Program-made: the position numbers and the translations under genes
Shown here: one piece after another, positions 7,850 to 15,935 of the stretch
Numbering within the stretch: the first letter of the stretch is position 1
Layout: every line of letters starts with the position of its first letter
From: Sphingobacteriales bacterium
GTDB lineage: Bacteria; Bacteroidota; Bacteroidia; Chitinophagales; UBA2359
Length of the DNA: 64,000 nt
Assembly (NCBI GenBank): GCA_016700115.1
Contig: CP064999.1
Location: forward strand, 868,001-932,000
Direction: 5' to 3'
The notes under the pieces: model-generated
What the model was told of the DNA's origin: nothing
What the model saw: the letters and a program-made list of their open reading frames with translations, nothing else
Database searches by the model: none

Positions 7850-9925
7850 TTAATTTCTTTTTAAGACAATCTTTTCGTTCTGTTTTGCAATTACCTGTCC
7901 ATAAAATTCTTTCAGGTCCGGATATTCTTCCGGTAAAAATTGAGTTTGATTTAGGTTGAACTGGCTGGAAACCTGAATGCTATTCTCTATCTTTTCTACA
8001 GTATAGGTGAACTTGGCGGCCTTATTGTTTAAAGAAATTATGATTGATTGGGGGATGGCATCAATGGTAAAATCTGAAGGAATTTGAATAATTACAGTTT
8101 TAGCAATGACTAAAGGGAAGTCGAACTCTACGGGGTAGTCCCTTTTTTCTAATTTAAAGGGGTTTTCAGAATCGGTTTCGTAAAACATAGGAGAAAAATA
8201 GATTAAATCGCCTGCTACTTCCGGATAATTGTTAATACTGATGTCATAGTGCTCCTTCAGTTTTTCGTCGAGGTTGTTAAAATTTGTAATTTCAGAGTTT
8301 TTAATTTGCATGCCTTTATATTGCGCCTGTAGGTTTTCTGTTTGTTTTTCCTTGGTTCCGGATATTCCCAATTTCTGACGGCGGGAATAGGCCGCATATT
8401 CACCTGTATTATAGTCCAACGTTCCAGTAAAAGTCAAATCAGCAGGGTTTAACTCCAACTTATAAACACTTTGTGCTTTGTAACTGCTTAACCGTTCCAG
8501 ATCTATCCAGGCAATTTGATTAGGAGCAACCACCAACCCAAAATCGTTGATACATCTGACAGGCAGCAGGTTGATATCAGAAAAGGGGTCAGAAGCATCT
8601 ACCAGCAGCTTTTTACCCTCAAGTTCTACAATTGCCACCACGCAGTTAAAGTCGCTGATAGTAGGGTGAATGCGGTTAATTCTTCCATTGCTCTGTGTAC
8701 TTAAAATTAGCGGATCTGCATTTAAACCCAATTCACGCAAAATCATGACCAAACAAAGGTTGATTTCAGTAGTTGTTCCACTTCCGCTTTTAAATGCGTC
8801 TTTCAATGATTTCTGCACATAAAGCGAGTTGAGGTCGTTCCAGCTCATTTTACTTCTTAGAAAGTTTTGAGCTTCCCTGATTAACTGGACACCATTGGCA
8901 TTTAGTTTTAGAATTGGGGTGATTTCTTCTTTTAAAAAGCCTGTTTTTTTCAGTTCCAAACCAAAAAACTCATGTTCCAACAGTTTATCCCTGATTTTCT
9001 CCCAGGTGGTTGTATAACTCCGTTCGTCGGAACCCGGCATTTTAACGCTTTGCAATTCAAATTTTAGCGTTGAGATATGGTTTTTGGGGGTTCGCAAATA
9101 TTTTTCACTCACAAAAGCCGGAATATCTTTGGCGGTAAATTGATACACTTGTTCCAGATATTTAATGGTTTGTGTACCTGCACGTTGTTGTAAACCGTAC
9201 CCGCCTATCTGGTCATAAAAATCAAGCGTTATGGATTCTGTTCTTTCGCTTTTTTTCATGTTTACATCTACATATCCGGTTAGGTGTTGATTGTATCTGA
9301 AAAATTCGGGAATCCTGACATAATACTCGCTGTACAGTACCGGAATTTCATGTTGGAAATACCAATCCTGCAGATTATATAAAAAATCCGACTTAATGGT
9401 GTAAGACACTTCGATGACCGAGCCTTCTTTTACATTTGGCATCGGAAATTTAACCGTCATCAGGTTTTTCGTTGTCTTCTCCTTAATGATTTTGTTTTTC
9501 TCCAACTTAAATGATTCCACAGCATTGTTTGAATCATTGTAAGTATTCGCTCTTATATCGGCTAATTCTTCCTCTGCTTTCCCATCCATATAGAGCGGGA
9601 TTTCGAAATCGGCATGTTCTGCCCCTATTTTATCAAGAATTTTAATTCTATAGTGTCGTTCGAAAACTAAGCGGAAGCCCTTGTTTGACCCTCCCGAACC
9701 AAAAAGCGAAACCTTGGTGTCTTCATATTCAAAAGTTATAAACCCAAAATCAAAAATGTAATAAGCATGTGCATTCGAATCTATCGGACACACTGTTGTC
9801 TTTAAGTCCTGAATATCAATTTTACCAAATTTTTCGGGTGCTTTTTGGGCAAAAAGGAAAAGAGGCAGCCCAAAAAATAAAAAAAATAACCATTTAATCT
9901 TTAGCAAATGATGTGTCATATTCAT
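7850..9925 (-). CDS. Secreted DUF3857 protein with transglutaminase-like domain lacking the catalytic Cys
   Basis: 691 aa, signal peptide ending near LPLFLFAQ (residue 27). Same architecture as its neighbour: DUF3857 at about 75-260, a transglutaminase fold at about 340-460. At the nucleophile position the sequence reads GSGTTTEINLCL (381-392) rather than GDC, so the Cys is missing, while the His (FNCVVAIV region) and Asp (LVDASDPFSD) regions remain. It is likely a non-catalytic partner or binding protein. A -7 promoter motif (CAAAGGTA on the plus strand, 9950-9957) sits 25 bp upstream, which suggests it heads the two-gene operon. Confidence 0.85.
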   Translation of the reverse strand: MNMTHHLLKIKWLFFLFFGLPLFLFAQKAPEKFGKIDIQDLKTTVCPIDSNAHAYYIFDFGFITFEYEDTKVSLFGSGGSNKGFRLVFERHYRIKILDKIGAEHADFEIPLYMDGKAEEELADIRANTYNDSNNAVESFKLEKNKIIKEKTTKNLMTVKFPMPNVKEGSVIEVSYTIKSDFLYNLQDWYFQHEIPVLYSEYYVRIPEFFRYNQHLTGYVDVNMKKSERTESITLDFYDQIGGYGLQQRAGTQTIKYLEQVYQFTAKDIPAFVSEKYLRTPKNHISTLKFELQSVKMPGSDERSYTTTWEKIRDKLLEHEFFGLELKKTGFLKEEITPILKLNANGVQLIREAQNFLRSKMSWNDLNSLYVQKSLKDAFKSGSGTTTEINLCLVMILRELGLNADPLILSTQSNGRINRIHPTISDFNCVVAIVELEGKKLLVDASDPFSDINLLPVRCINDFGLVVAPNQIAWIDLERLSSYKAQSVYKLELNPADLTFTGTLDYNTGEYAAYSRRQKLGISGTKEKQTENLQAQYKGMQIKNSEITNFNNLDEKLKEHYDISINNYPEVAGDLIYFSPMFYETDSENPFKLEKRDYPVEFDFPLVIAKTVIIQIPSDFTIDAIPQSIIISLNNKAAKFTYTVEKIENSIQVSSQFNLNQTQFLPEEYPDLKEFYGQVIAKQNEKIVLKRN

Positions 9926-10237
9926 AGATTTAACAGGGGGTTAATTTCTCAAAGGTAATCAATGATGAATAATAAATATTATTTTAGCATTTTTTTTCTA
10001 CATTGCTTTCCTGTCCAACCCCGGTAGCGCAGGCTTGCAGTTTTTCTCCATGTCAAATTTGCCGGTCTCGGTTTAGTTCCTGTAGAACAAGCCAAAACTA
10101 AGGCATGTAATTAGCTTCAAAATTAACTATATCGTCAAGTGTTAAAACTGCACAATTTAAACTGTACTTTTGCAGTCACAAAACTTAAATAATGTCTGAA
10201 ATCTTTTTAGACATTCTCACACAAAAAAAAGTTGTTA
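9926..10237. other. Divergent intergenic region with promoters
   Basis: Holds the leftward -7 motif at 9950-9957 (for the DUF3857 pair) and a rightward TACTTTTG at 10165-10172 (for the inositol cluster, giving a leader of about 60 nt). Neither has an obvious -33 TTG at the best spacing. No gene seen. Confidence 0.45.
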
Positions 10238-11596
10238 ATGAATCAGACAAAACCCAATATTAAGAGTCCGGTTGGTAAATTGGGCGTACTCACTCCCGGT
10301 ATGGGTGCCGTAGCTACTACCTTTATTGCCGGAGTAATAGCTGCTCGAAAAGGAATTGCCCTGCCTATCGGCTCGTTAACACAAATGGGAGTTATTCGTT
10401 TAGGCAAGCGAACCGAAGCCCGAACCCCGCTCATTAAAGATTTTGTACCACTTGCCAATATGAATGATATCGTCTTTGGCGGATGGGATGTGTTTGCCGA
10501 CGATGTTTATACCGCAGCATTAGAAGCAAAGGTGCTCGACCTCAACCTCGTAACATTGCTCAAGGACGAGTTGCAGCAAATTAAACCAATGACCGCCGTG
10601 TTTGACAAATCGTATGTGCGCAATTTAGACGGGAAAAACGTAAAAACCGGTGCTACTAAAATGGATTTGGCAATCCAGTTGATGGATGATATACAACGGT
10701 TCAAAAAGGAAAATAACTGCGATCGGTTGGTGATGGTTTGGTGTGCTTCTACTGAAGCTTATACCGAAGTCAGCGAAGTACACCAAACCTTAGAAGCTTT
10801 TGAATCGGGTTTGCTTGCCAATGATGCCCGGATAGCACCAAGCATGATTTACGCTTATGCAGCCCTTAAAAACGGAGTTCCTTTTGCCAATGGGGCGCCA
10901 AATCTAACCTGCGACATCCCAGCTTTGGTAGAACTGTCCCACCAAACAAAAGTGCCGATTGGCGGAAAAGATTTCAAAACCGGGCAAACGCTGATGAAAA
11001 CCATAGTCGCTCCGGGTTTACATGCCCGTGCTTTGGGTGTAAGAGGTTGGTTTTCGAGCAATATTTTGGGTAATCGGGACGGAGAAGTGTTAGATGCGCC
11101 TGAAAATTTTAAAACAAAAGAGGTATCGAAAGGCAATGTGTTGGATGGCATTTTAAACCCTGAAACTCAACCCGAACTTTATGGGAATATTTACCACAAA
11201 ATACGCATCAACTATTACCCGCCTCATGGCGACAACAAAGAAAGCTGGGATAATATTGACATTTTCGGTTGGTTGGGCTACCCCATGCAAATAAAAATCA
11301 ACTTCCTTTGCCGGGATTCTATTTTAGCCGCCCCCATCGTGCTCGATTTAGCCTTGTTTATGGATTTGGCACAGCGGGCAGGAATGTATGGCATTCAGGA
11401 ATGGCTGTCTTTCTATTTTAAAGCTCCTCAAACGGCTCCCGGTCTGCCCCCGCAACACGATATTTTTAAACAACTCAGTAAATTAGAAAACACTCTTCGA
11501 TTTATAATGGGCGAAGAACTCATTACACACCTTGGTTTGGATTACTATGAAGAACTGATTAAGGAATATGAGACGTTTCTACATCTGGACAAGTAG
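10238..11596 (+). CDS. Inositol-3-phosphate synthase
   Basis: 452 aa. It converts glucose-6-phosphate to myo-inositol-3-phosphate with NAD. The N-terminal GKLGVLTPGMGAVATTFIAG is the Rossmann NAD-binding loop. Further family landmarks are NDIVFGGWDVF, FANGAPNLTCDIPALVEL, VPIGGKDFKTGQTLMKT and SWDNIDIFGWLGYPMQIKIN, with Lys residues in the catalytic region. I use the ATG at 10238; a TTG two codons earlier (10232) is in frame but less likely. The PgpA-like gene overlaps its 3' end by 29 bp and a CDP-alcohol phosphatidyltransferase follows, which points to inositol-lipid synthesis. A TACTTTTG -7 motif lies at 10165. Confidence 0.93.
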   Translation: MNQTKPNIKSPVGKLGVLTPGMGAVATTFIAGVIAARKGIALPIGSLTQMGVIRLGKRTEARTPLIKDFVPLANMNDIVFGGWDVFADDVYTAALEAKVLDLNLVTLLKDELQQIKPMTAVFDKSYVRNLDGKNVKTGATKMDLAIQLMDDIQRFKKENNCDRLVMVWCASTEAYTEVSEVHQTLEAFESGLLANDARIAPSMIYAYAALKNGVPFANGAPNLTCDIPALVELSHQTKVPIGGKDFKTGQTLMKTIVAPGLHARALGVRGWFSSNILGNRDGEVLDAPENFKTKEVSKGNVLDGILNPETQPELYGNIYHKIRINYYPPHGDNKESWDNIDIFGWLGYPMQIKINFLCRDSILAAPIVLDLALFMDLAQRAGMYGIQEWLSFYFKAPQTAPGLPPQHDIFKQLSKLENTLRFIMGEELITHLGLDYYEELIKEYETFLHLDK

Positions 11597-12026
11597 TGGC
11601 TTTGGTATCGGTTGGCTGCCCTTGGCTCCCGGCACATGGGCCGCCGCTGCCGCGGTTTTACCGATTTTTCTGTTTGTCCAATCATCCTTTGTTTGGCGAA
11701 ATGCTGTTTTGCTGGCGCTTATAATTTTGTTTACCGTAATTGGCGCTAAAGCGGCAAAAGCCTTGGAACTCGAATGGGGTAAAGACCCGAAGCAAATTGT
11801 AATTGACGAAATGGCCGGAGTTTGGGTTGCCATATTGGGTTGTAGCTGGAATTGGCAATATTTATTAGCCGGGTTTGTTCTGTTTCGCTTTTTCGATATC
11901 GTAAAACCCTTTGGTATAAAACGTGCCGAATCTATCGGAAACGGATGGGGAGTAATGGCCGATGATTTATTGGCCGGTTTATATGCAAATTTTCTGATTC
12001 AGGGCTTTACCTTTGCTACAAGGTAA
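11568..12026 (+). CDS. Phosphatidylglycerophosphatase A-like (PgpA) membrane phosphatase
   Basis: 152 aa, membrane protein with three or four hydrophobic segments. PgpA landmarks are GFGIGWLPLAPGTW (residues 11-24), DPKQIVIDEMAGVWVAIL (about 73-90) and RFFDIVKPFGIKRAES, ending with GWGVMADDLLAGLYAN. PgpA enzymes remove the terminal phosphate from a phospholipid head group. Its start lies inside the end of the inositol synthase gene (29-bp overlap), so the two are translationally coupled. In this setting the substrate may be phosphatidylinositol phosphate rather than phosphatidylglycerophosphate; that is inferred from context and from inositol-lipid clusters known in Bacteroides. Confidence 0.85.
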   Translation: MRRFYIWTSSGFGIGWLPLAPGTWAAAAAVLPIFLFVQSSFVWRNAVLLALIILFTVIGAKAAKALELEWGKDPKQIVIDEMAGVWVAILGCSWNWQYLLAGFVLFRFFDIVKPFGIKRAESIGNGWGVMADDLLAGLYANFLIQGFTFATR

Positions 12027-12083
12027 AGAAGGTCATTATACCTTTTTAAAGAAATTAGTTTTACCATGCAAAACTGACGGAGT

Positions 12084-12791
12084 ATGTCAACCAATACACT
12101 TAAACAATACGGGCAACCCTTGGTTTACCGCTTGTTAAATCCACTTATTATGCTGTTGGTCAGGTTAAATGTTTCCCCCAATACCATAACCACTATCGGC
12201 TTTTTGCTCAATATTGGGGTTGCCGTAATTTTTGTTGTCGGTGCCGGAGCAGAGCGCACCAACCTGAGTTATCTGGGTTGGGGAGGCACTATGATATTGT
12301 TTGCCGGCTTGTTTGATATGATTGATGGCCGCCTTGCCCGCCTCAGCAACCGCACCTCAAAATTTGGCGCGCTTTACGATTCTGTGTTAGACCGTTACAG
12401 CGAACTGGTCATGTTTTTGGGTATCACTTATTATCTGGTTGCACAAAGCTATTTTCTCAGCTCGCTCTTTGCTTTTATTGCTATGATTGGCTCTATTATG
12501 GTAAGTTATGTGCGCGCCCGTGCCGAAGGGTTAGGAATAGCCTGCAGTGACGGTTTGATGCAGCGTCCCGAACGGATTTTAACCATCAGTATTTCTGCTA
12601 TTTTGTGTAGCGCAATTTCGCAGTTTACCGGCACCTTTAAATTTACTTTCCCTAATTCCGGTTTTCCGTTGTTCGAAAACATCTCCATTTTTGTTTGGCC
12701 TCTTTTTGCGTTGGCAATCTTAACGAATTATACCGCAATAGACCGGTTGGTTTCATCCAAAAAAGCATTGCAAAATCAGGAAACGCAATAA
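12084..12791 (+). CDS. CDP-alcohol phosphatidyltransferase, probable phosphatidylinositol (phosphate) synthase
   Basis: 235 aa with about six membrane segments. The full CDP-alcohol motif is present: D78-x-x-D81-G82-x-x-A85-R86-x8-G95-x3-D99-x3-D103. These acidic residues bind the metal and the CDP-diacylglycerol. It is the last gene of the inositol cluster, 57 bp after the PgpA-like gene and on the same strand. Linkage with inositol-3-phosphate synthase makes transfer of inositol phosphate to CDP-diacylglycerol the most likely reaction; the motif alone does not fix the alcohol acceptor. Confidence 0.85.
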   Translation: MSTNTLKQYGQPLVYRLLNPLIMLLVRLNVSPNTITTIGFLLNIGVAVIFVVGAGAERTNLSYLGWGGTMILFAGLFDMIDGRLARLSNRTSKFGALYDSVLDRYSELVMFLGITYYLVAQSYFLSSLFAFIAMIGSIMVSYVRARAEGLGIACSDGLMQRPERILTISISAILCSAISQFTGTFKFTFPNSGFPLFENISIFVWPLFALAILTNYTAIDRLVSSKKALQNQETQ

Positions 12792-12918
12792 CGCAATCTG
12801 ATTCAAAAAGGATAAAAAAGAATTTTTTTTACCGGTAGTAAATTCTATACCCTGTAAACATGAGGAACGAAAGCATTTCCTGTTTAAAAAATACAACTTA
12901 CCCCCAACTTGCCCTAAG

Positions 12919-14469
12919 TTAAGGTATTTCCTGCTCTACGCTCACCGTTCCCTCTGTACCATTATCCCATTCCACGGTAATTTGGTTGGTACCTTGTCCG
13001 CTTACAATGTTTCCGCCGGAAACTGTCCAGAAATAGGTGCTTCCATCTATGACGGGGGTACTGTACGTATAGAGTTGGTTTGCACAAACATTGGCAGAAG
13101 AACCAACCACCCCATTTTGTGCTATAACAGGAACAGGAGTTGGATTTACAGTTATCGGTAACTGAGCAAAACCACCGGTGCCATAATCATTAACTCCCCG
13201 CACAATAATATTTCCCGAAACTGCTCCTGCACCAAAATTAACCATAATGGTATTGGTAGTGCTGGTTCCGGTTGCACCTAAAGGTAGTGTCCAGCTATAA
13301 GAAGTGGCATTGGGAATGGGTGGAACTGAATAGATGACACCATTGGTACCTGTACAAACCATATTAAGCCCGCTTATTGCACTACTACAGCCTGGAATAT
13401 GATTTATGACCGCTCGATAAAGTAAAAAAGTAACCGCCTCCACACCCGAGGGAAACGAATTGGTTAACCCACAAACCGTAACACCAAGACAGGTATCTTG
13501 AATCATTTTGCTCCTGTATCCCCAGGTAGAACCCCCGTGCCCCCAAAATGTTTTTTCCTGAACCGTTTGGCGTGCTAACCCTAATCCGTACTCATAAGTA
13601 GGGTTACCCGTAGAAACAAACGTTGACATTTGGTCAAAAGATTCTTCATTGATCAATTGCCAGCTAAACAAGGCATTATACCATTGAACCATTTCGGATG
13701 CAGTTGAAAATACAGCACCGGCACAACCCGCGGCAGTGTTTAGCCCTACTCTTGAAGTATCGTTATAATCTATCAGATTCCACCACCTGTGAGCAAGAGT
13801 TCCGGTTTCCGGCTCTTGTACATCATAAAAGGTACTGTCCATGTTTAATGGTGTAAGAATGCGGTTGCGTATATGATGGTAAACAGGAAATCCGGTTGCG
13901 CTTGTAACCACCATATCTGCCAGTACATAGTTGGTATTGGAATAGCCCCAACTCGTTCCTGCTGCAAAAAGAGGCGGCCCTAACCATCCTAATACTTCGT
14001 CTGGCGTAAATACGCGTGTTGGGTTGGCGTTTATCGTATCCATCCAGGGAGAAACAGAAAATGGGTCGGGTACACCGCTGGTGTGGTTGAGCAGTTGTCT
14101 GATAGTAATGTTGGGGTTAATATTTGCATACTCAGGTATCCAATCACTCAACTGGTCGTCTAAACTTAGCACATTTTCTTCGGCAAGCATCAGGATTACC
14201 GTGGCTACAAACAATTTAGTATTGCTGGCAATCCCCATAAGCATATCTTGTGTAATTGGCTGTCCATCATAAGAATTTCCCATTACTCCTGTCCAAATTC
14301 CCTGACCGGGTATGTAAACAGCGGCCGACATGCCCTTTATATTACCAACCTGCAGAAAGTAGGAGCTTAGTGTATCTTGCAGCATTGTTGCCATCAAAGG
14401 ATTAAAACTCTGTGCCCGGATGTTTGAAATCAAACAGAAAGCAAACAAACAAATGAAAACTCTTTTCAT
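12919..14469 (-). CDS. Secreted serine hydrolase (beta-lactamase/class C PBP-like) with PKD-like tail
   Basis: Start taken at the ATG at 14467-14469 (MKRVFICLFAFCLISNIRAQ), which gives a clean signal peptide; an upstream ATG at 14499 adds ten poor residues. The beta-lactamase-like domain covers about residues 20-360 with SNTK (SxxK nucleophile), YSN (YxN) and HGG (KTG-equivalent) motifs, so it should be catalytically competent as a D-aminopeptidase, esterase or carboxypeptidase type. About 130 residues of two PKD/Ig-like repeats follow, ending in VSVEQEIP. No T9SS sorting domain is present, unlike neighbouring secreted proteins, so the C-terminus may be truncated. A CAAAGATA motif at 14545-14552 could be its -7 element. 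Confidence 0.85.
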   Translation of the reverse strand: MKRVFICLFAFCLISNIRAQSFNPLMATMLQDTLSSYFLQVGNIKGMSAAVYIPGQGIWTGVMGNSYDGQPITQDMLMGIASNTKLFVATVILMLAEENVLSLDDQLSDWIPEYANINPNITIRQLLNHTSGVPDPFSVSPWMDTINANPTRVFTPDEVLGWLGPPLFAAGTSWGYSNTNYVLADMVVTSATGFPVYHHIRNRILTPLNMDSTFYDVQEPETGTLAHRWWNLIDYNDTSRVGLNTAAGCAGAVFSTASEMVQWYNALFSWQLINEESFDQMSTFVSTGNPTYEYGLGLARQTVQEKTFWGHGGSTWGYRSKMIQDTCLGVTVCGLTNSFPSGVEAVTFLLYRAVINHIPGCSSAISGLNMVCTGTNGVIYSVPPIPNATSYSWTLPLGATGTSTTNTIMVNFGAGAVSGNIIVRGVNDYGTGGFAQLPITVNPTPVPVIAQNGVVGSSANVCANQLYTYSTPVIDGSTYFWTVSGGNIVSGQGTNQITVEWDNGTEGTVSVEQEIP

Positions 14470-14659
14470 AAGGAATGTTATTTTACCACAAACTTCCAAC
14501 CTTCCTGATTATTCCCATTTTACTCAAAAGTACTTATTTAATACCAAAGATAGACGATTTGTAAGACTTTTATAAATGGTGTGGTTTTGCTAAAATAAAA
14601 AAGAAAATAACTTAGCTTACTAACATTACCGATACCTCAGAAATACCGGTAATGTTAAG

Positions 14660-14702
14660 TTAAAACAAAAACAGCCCCCGACATAATCTGTCAGGGGCTG
14701 TT
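14660..14702 (-). terminator. Intrinsic terminator of the small secreted protein gene
   Basis: AACAGCCCC...GACA (14670-14683) pairs with TGTC...GGGGCTGTT (14689-14702) with one mismatch; on the minus strand it is followed by a T-rich run (TTTTTGTTTT). Confidence 0.7.
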
Positions 14703-14726
14703 GGTATTTTGGTTAGCGGGGGTTGA

Positions 14727-15260
14727 TTATCCTACCGGTACGTAGTTCCACAAACTGATCGTGATAAAGCTTCTGCCGTTTCCATAAGTGCCGTAGAGCA
14801 GATAGGTGTCTTTTCCGTTTGCTCCGGGAGTGCCTTTGATGACACCCATAATCTCAATGTTAAACACGGTGGCTCCTCTTTTCAACGTGGCTTCACCTGC
14901 ACATCCTGTTCCTTTAAGGGTCAGTTCTACCTGATCTTGTTGGTCGAACAAATCATCGGTGTAGTTGGCTTGCGTGTGGTAGCGGTTCGTTGCTGCGCTT
15001 TTGAGCGATTTGCAAGCGGCGTTGGTTTTTGCCATACTGCCTGTTGCCCAGGTGCTTACCGGCATGATTTTGTTGTCGGCTGTTTCGTTGGAGGCGATGG
15101 TAAAGTGAACAACGGTGTAGTTTTGAACCACATAGTTTACCACTTGTGCGGGAGTAAGGCTCGGAGATGCAAGGATGGTTTGTGCATTAGCATGGTTGGT
15201 TGCAAAAAAACTGCCGATAACGGCGATAGCGACTGCTGCGAAATTCATTAACTTTTTCAT
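14727..15260 (-). CDS. Small secreted protein of unknown function
   Basis: 177 aa. Signal peptide MKKLMNFAAVAIAVIGSFFA with cleavage near ANAQ (residue 27). The mature part, about 150 residues, has two Cys (LTLKGTGCAGEATL and TNAACKSLK) that could form a disulfide, and beta-rich stretches near the end (ITISLWNYVPVG). No family recognised. It is a single-gene unit with its own terminator. The leader upstream of the start is an unusual A/C-rich tract on the minus strand (repeated CAAACCAAA/CAAAA words at about 15262-15330). Confidence 0.75.
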   Translation of the reverse strand: MKKLMNFAAVAIAVIGSFFATNHANAQTILASPSLTPAQVVNYVVQNYTVVHFTIASNETADNKIMPVSTWATGSMAKTNAACKSLKSAATNRYHTQANYTDDLFDQQDQVELTLKGTGCAGEATLKRGATVFNIEIMGVIKGTPGANGKDTYLLYGTYGNGRSFITISLWNYVPVG

Positions 15261-15925
15261 GGTGTTTTGGTTTGGTTTTTTGTTTTTTAAAAATTTGATG
15301 TTTTGATTTTGTTTTTGGTTTGGTTTTTTGTTGGCTTTCTTTCGGTTTTCGTAGGTTGGTACATCGGGATGAAATTTCGTAACCGCAGTTTGGAATATTT
15401 TTTGAAAAAGATTTTAGATGGAAGACAATAGACTTTGCCTCATTTCAACCTTGCGAAGGGATTTCCATCTGTTGTATGTAACCGATTTCAATATTGCAAA
15501 GACCCTTTCCAATGTTGAGAAGATATTTATACATTGAAAGTATCTTTTTGATAAGCGGGCTTTGTCATTCGACTAGATAGGCTTATCAACCCATATTTTG
15601 AGAGTAACTGGAAACAAATACCCCTTTATCAGACACTGGCAGAACGGGTTCAGTATGGCAATAAAAAAATAATGTTCGCAAACCACACTCCTCAATGGAC
15701 AGAGAGCTAATGTAACCCCCTGAAAATCAATACAGTTTCACACCAAACCCATCAACTAAGTAACTGAAAACCTCTGAAATATTCAGAAATCAATTTTTAT
15801 TTCTAATTATTTCATTACAAGTAAAGAAACTATTTTGTACATTGCCACATGCAATAAGGGAATTAAAAAATGGGGACAATTTTCATCTAAAAACTATCCA
15901 TTTATTCATTTTTAAAATTAAAATC
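15261..15925. other. Long divergent intergenic region
   Basis: About 665 bp without a plausible gene. The left 80 bp are low-complexity G/T words on the plus strand (GGTTTGGTTTTTTG). The rest is AT-rich and must hold the promoters for the divergent genes, but I find no exact TTG-N19/20-TAnnTTTG match. Confidence 0.5.
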
Positions 15926-15935
15926 ATGCAGAAAC

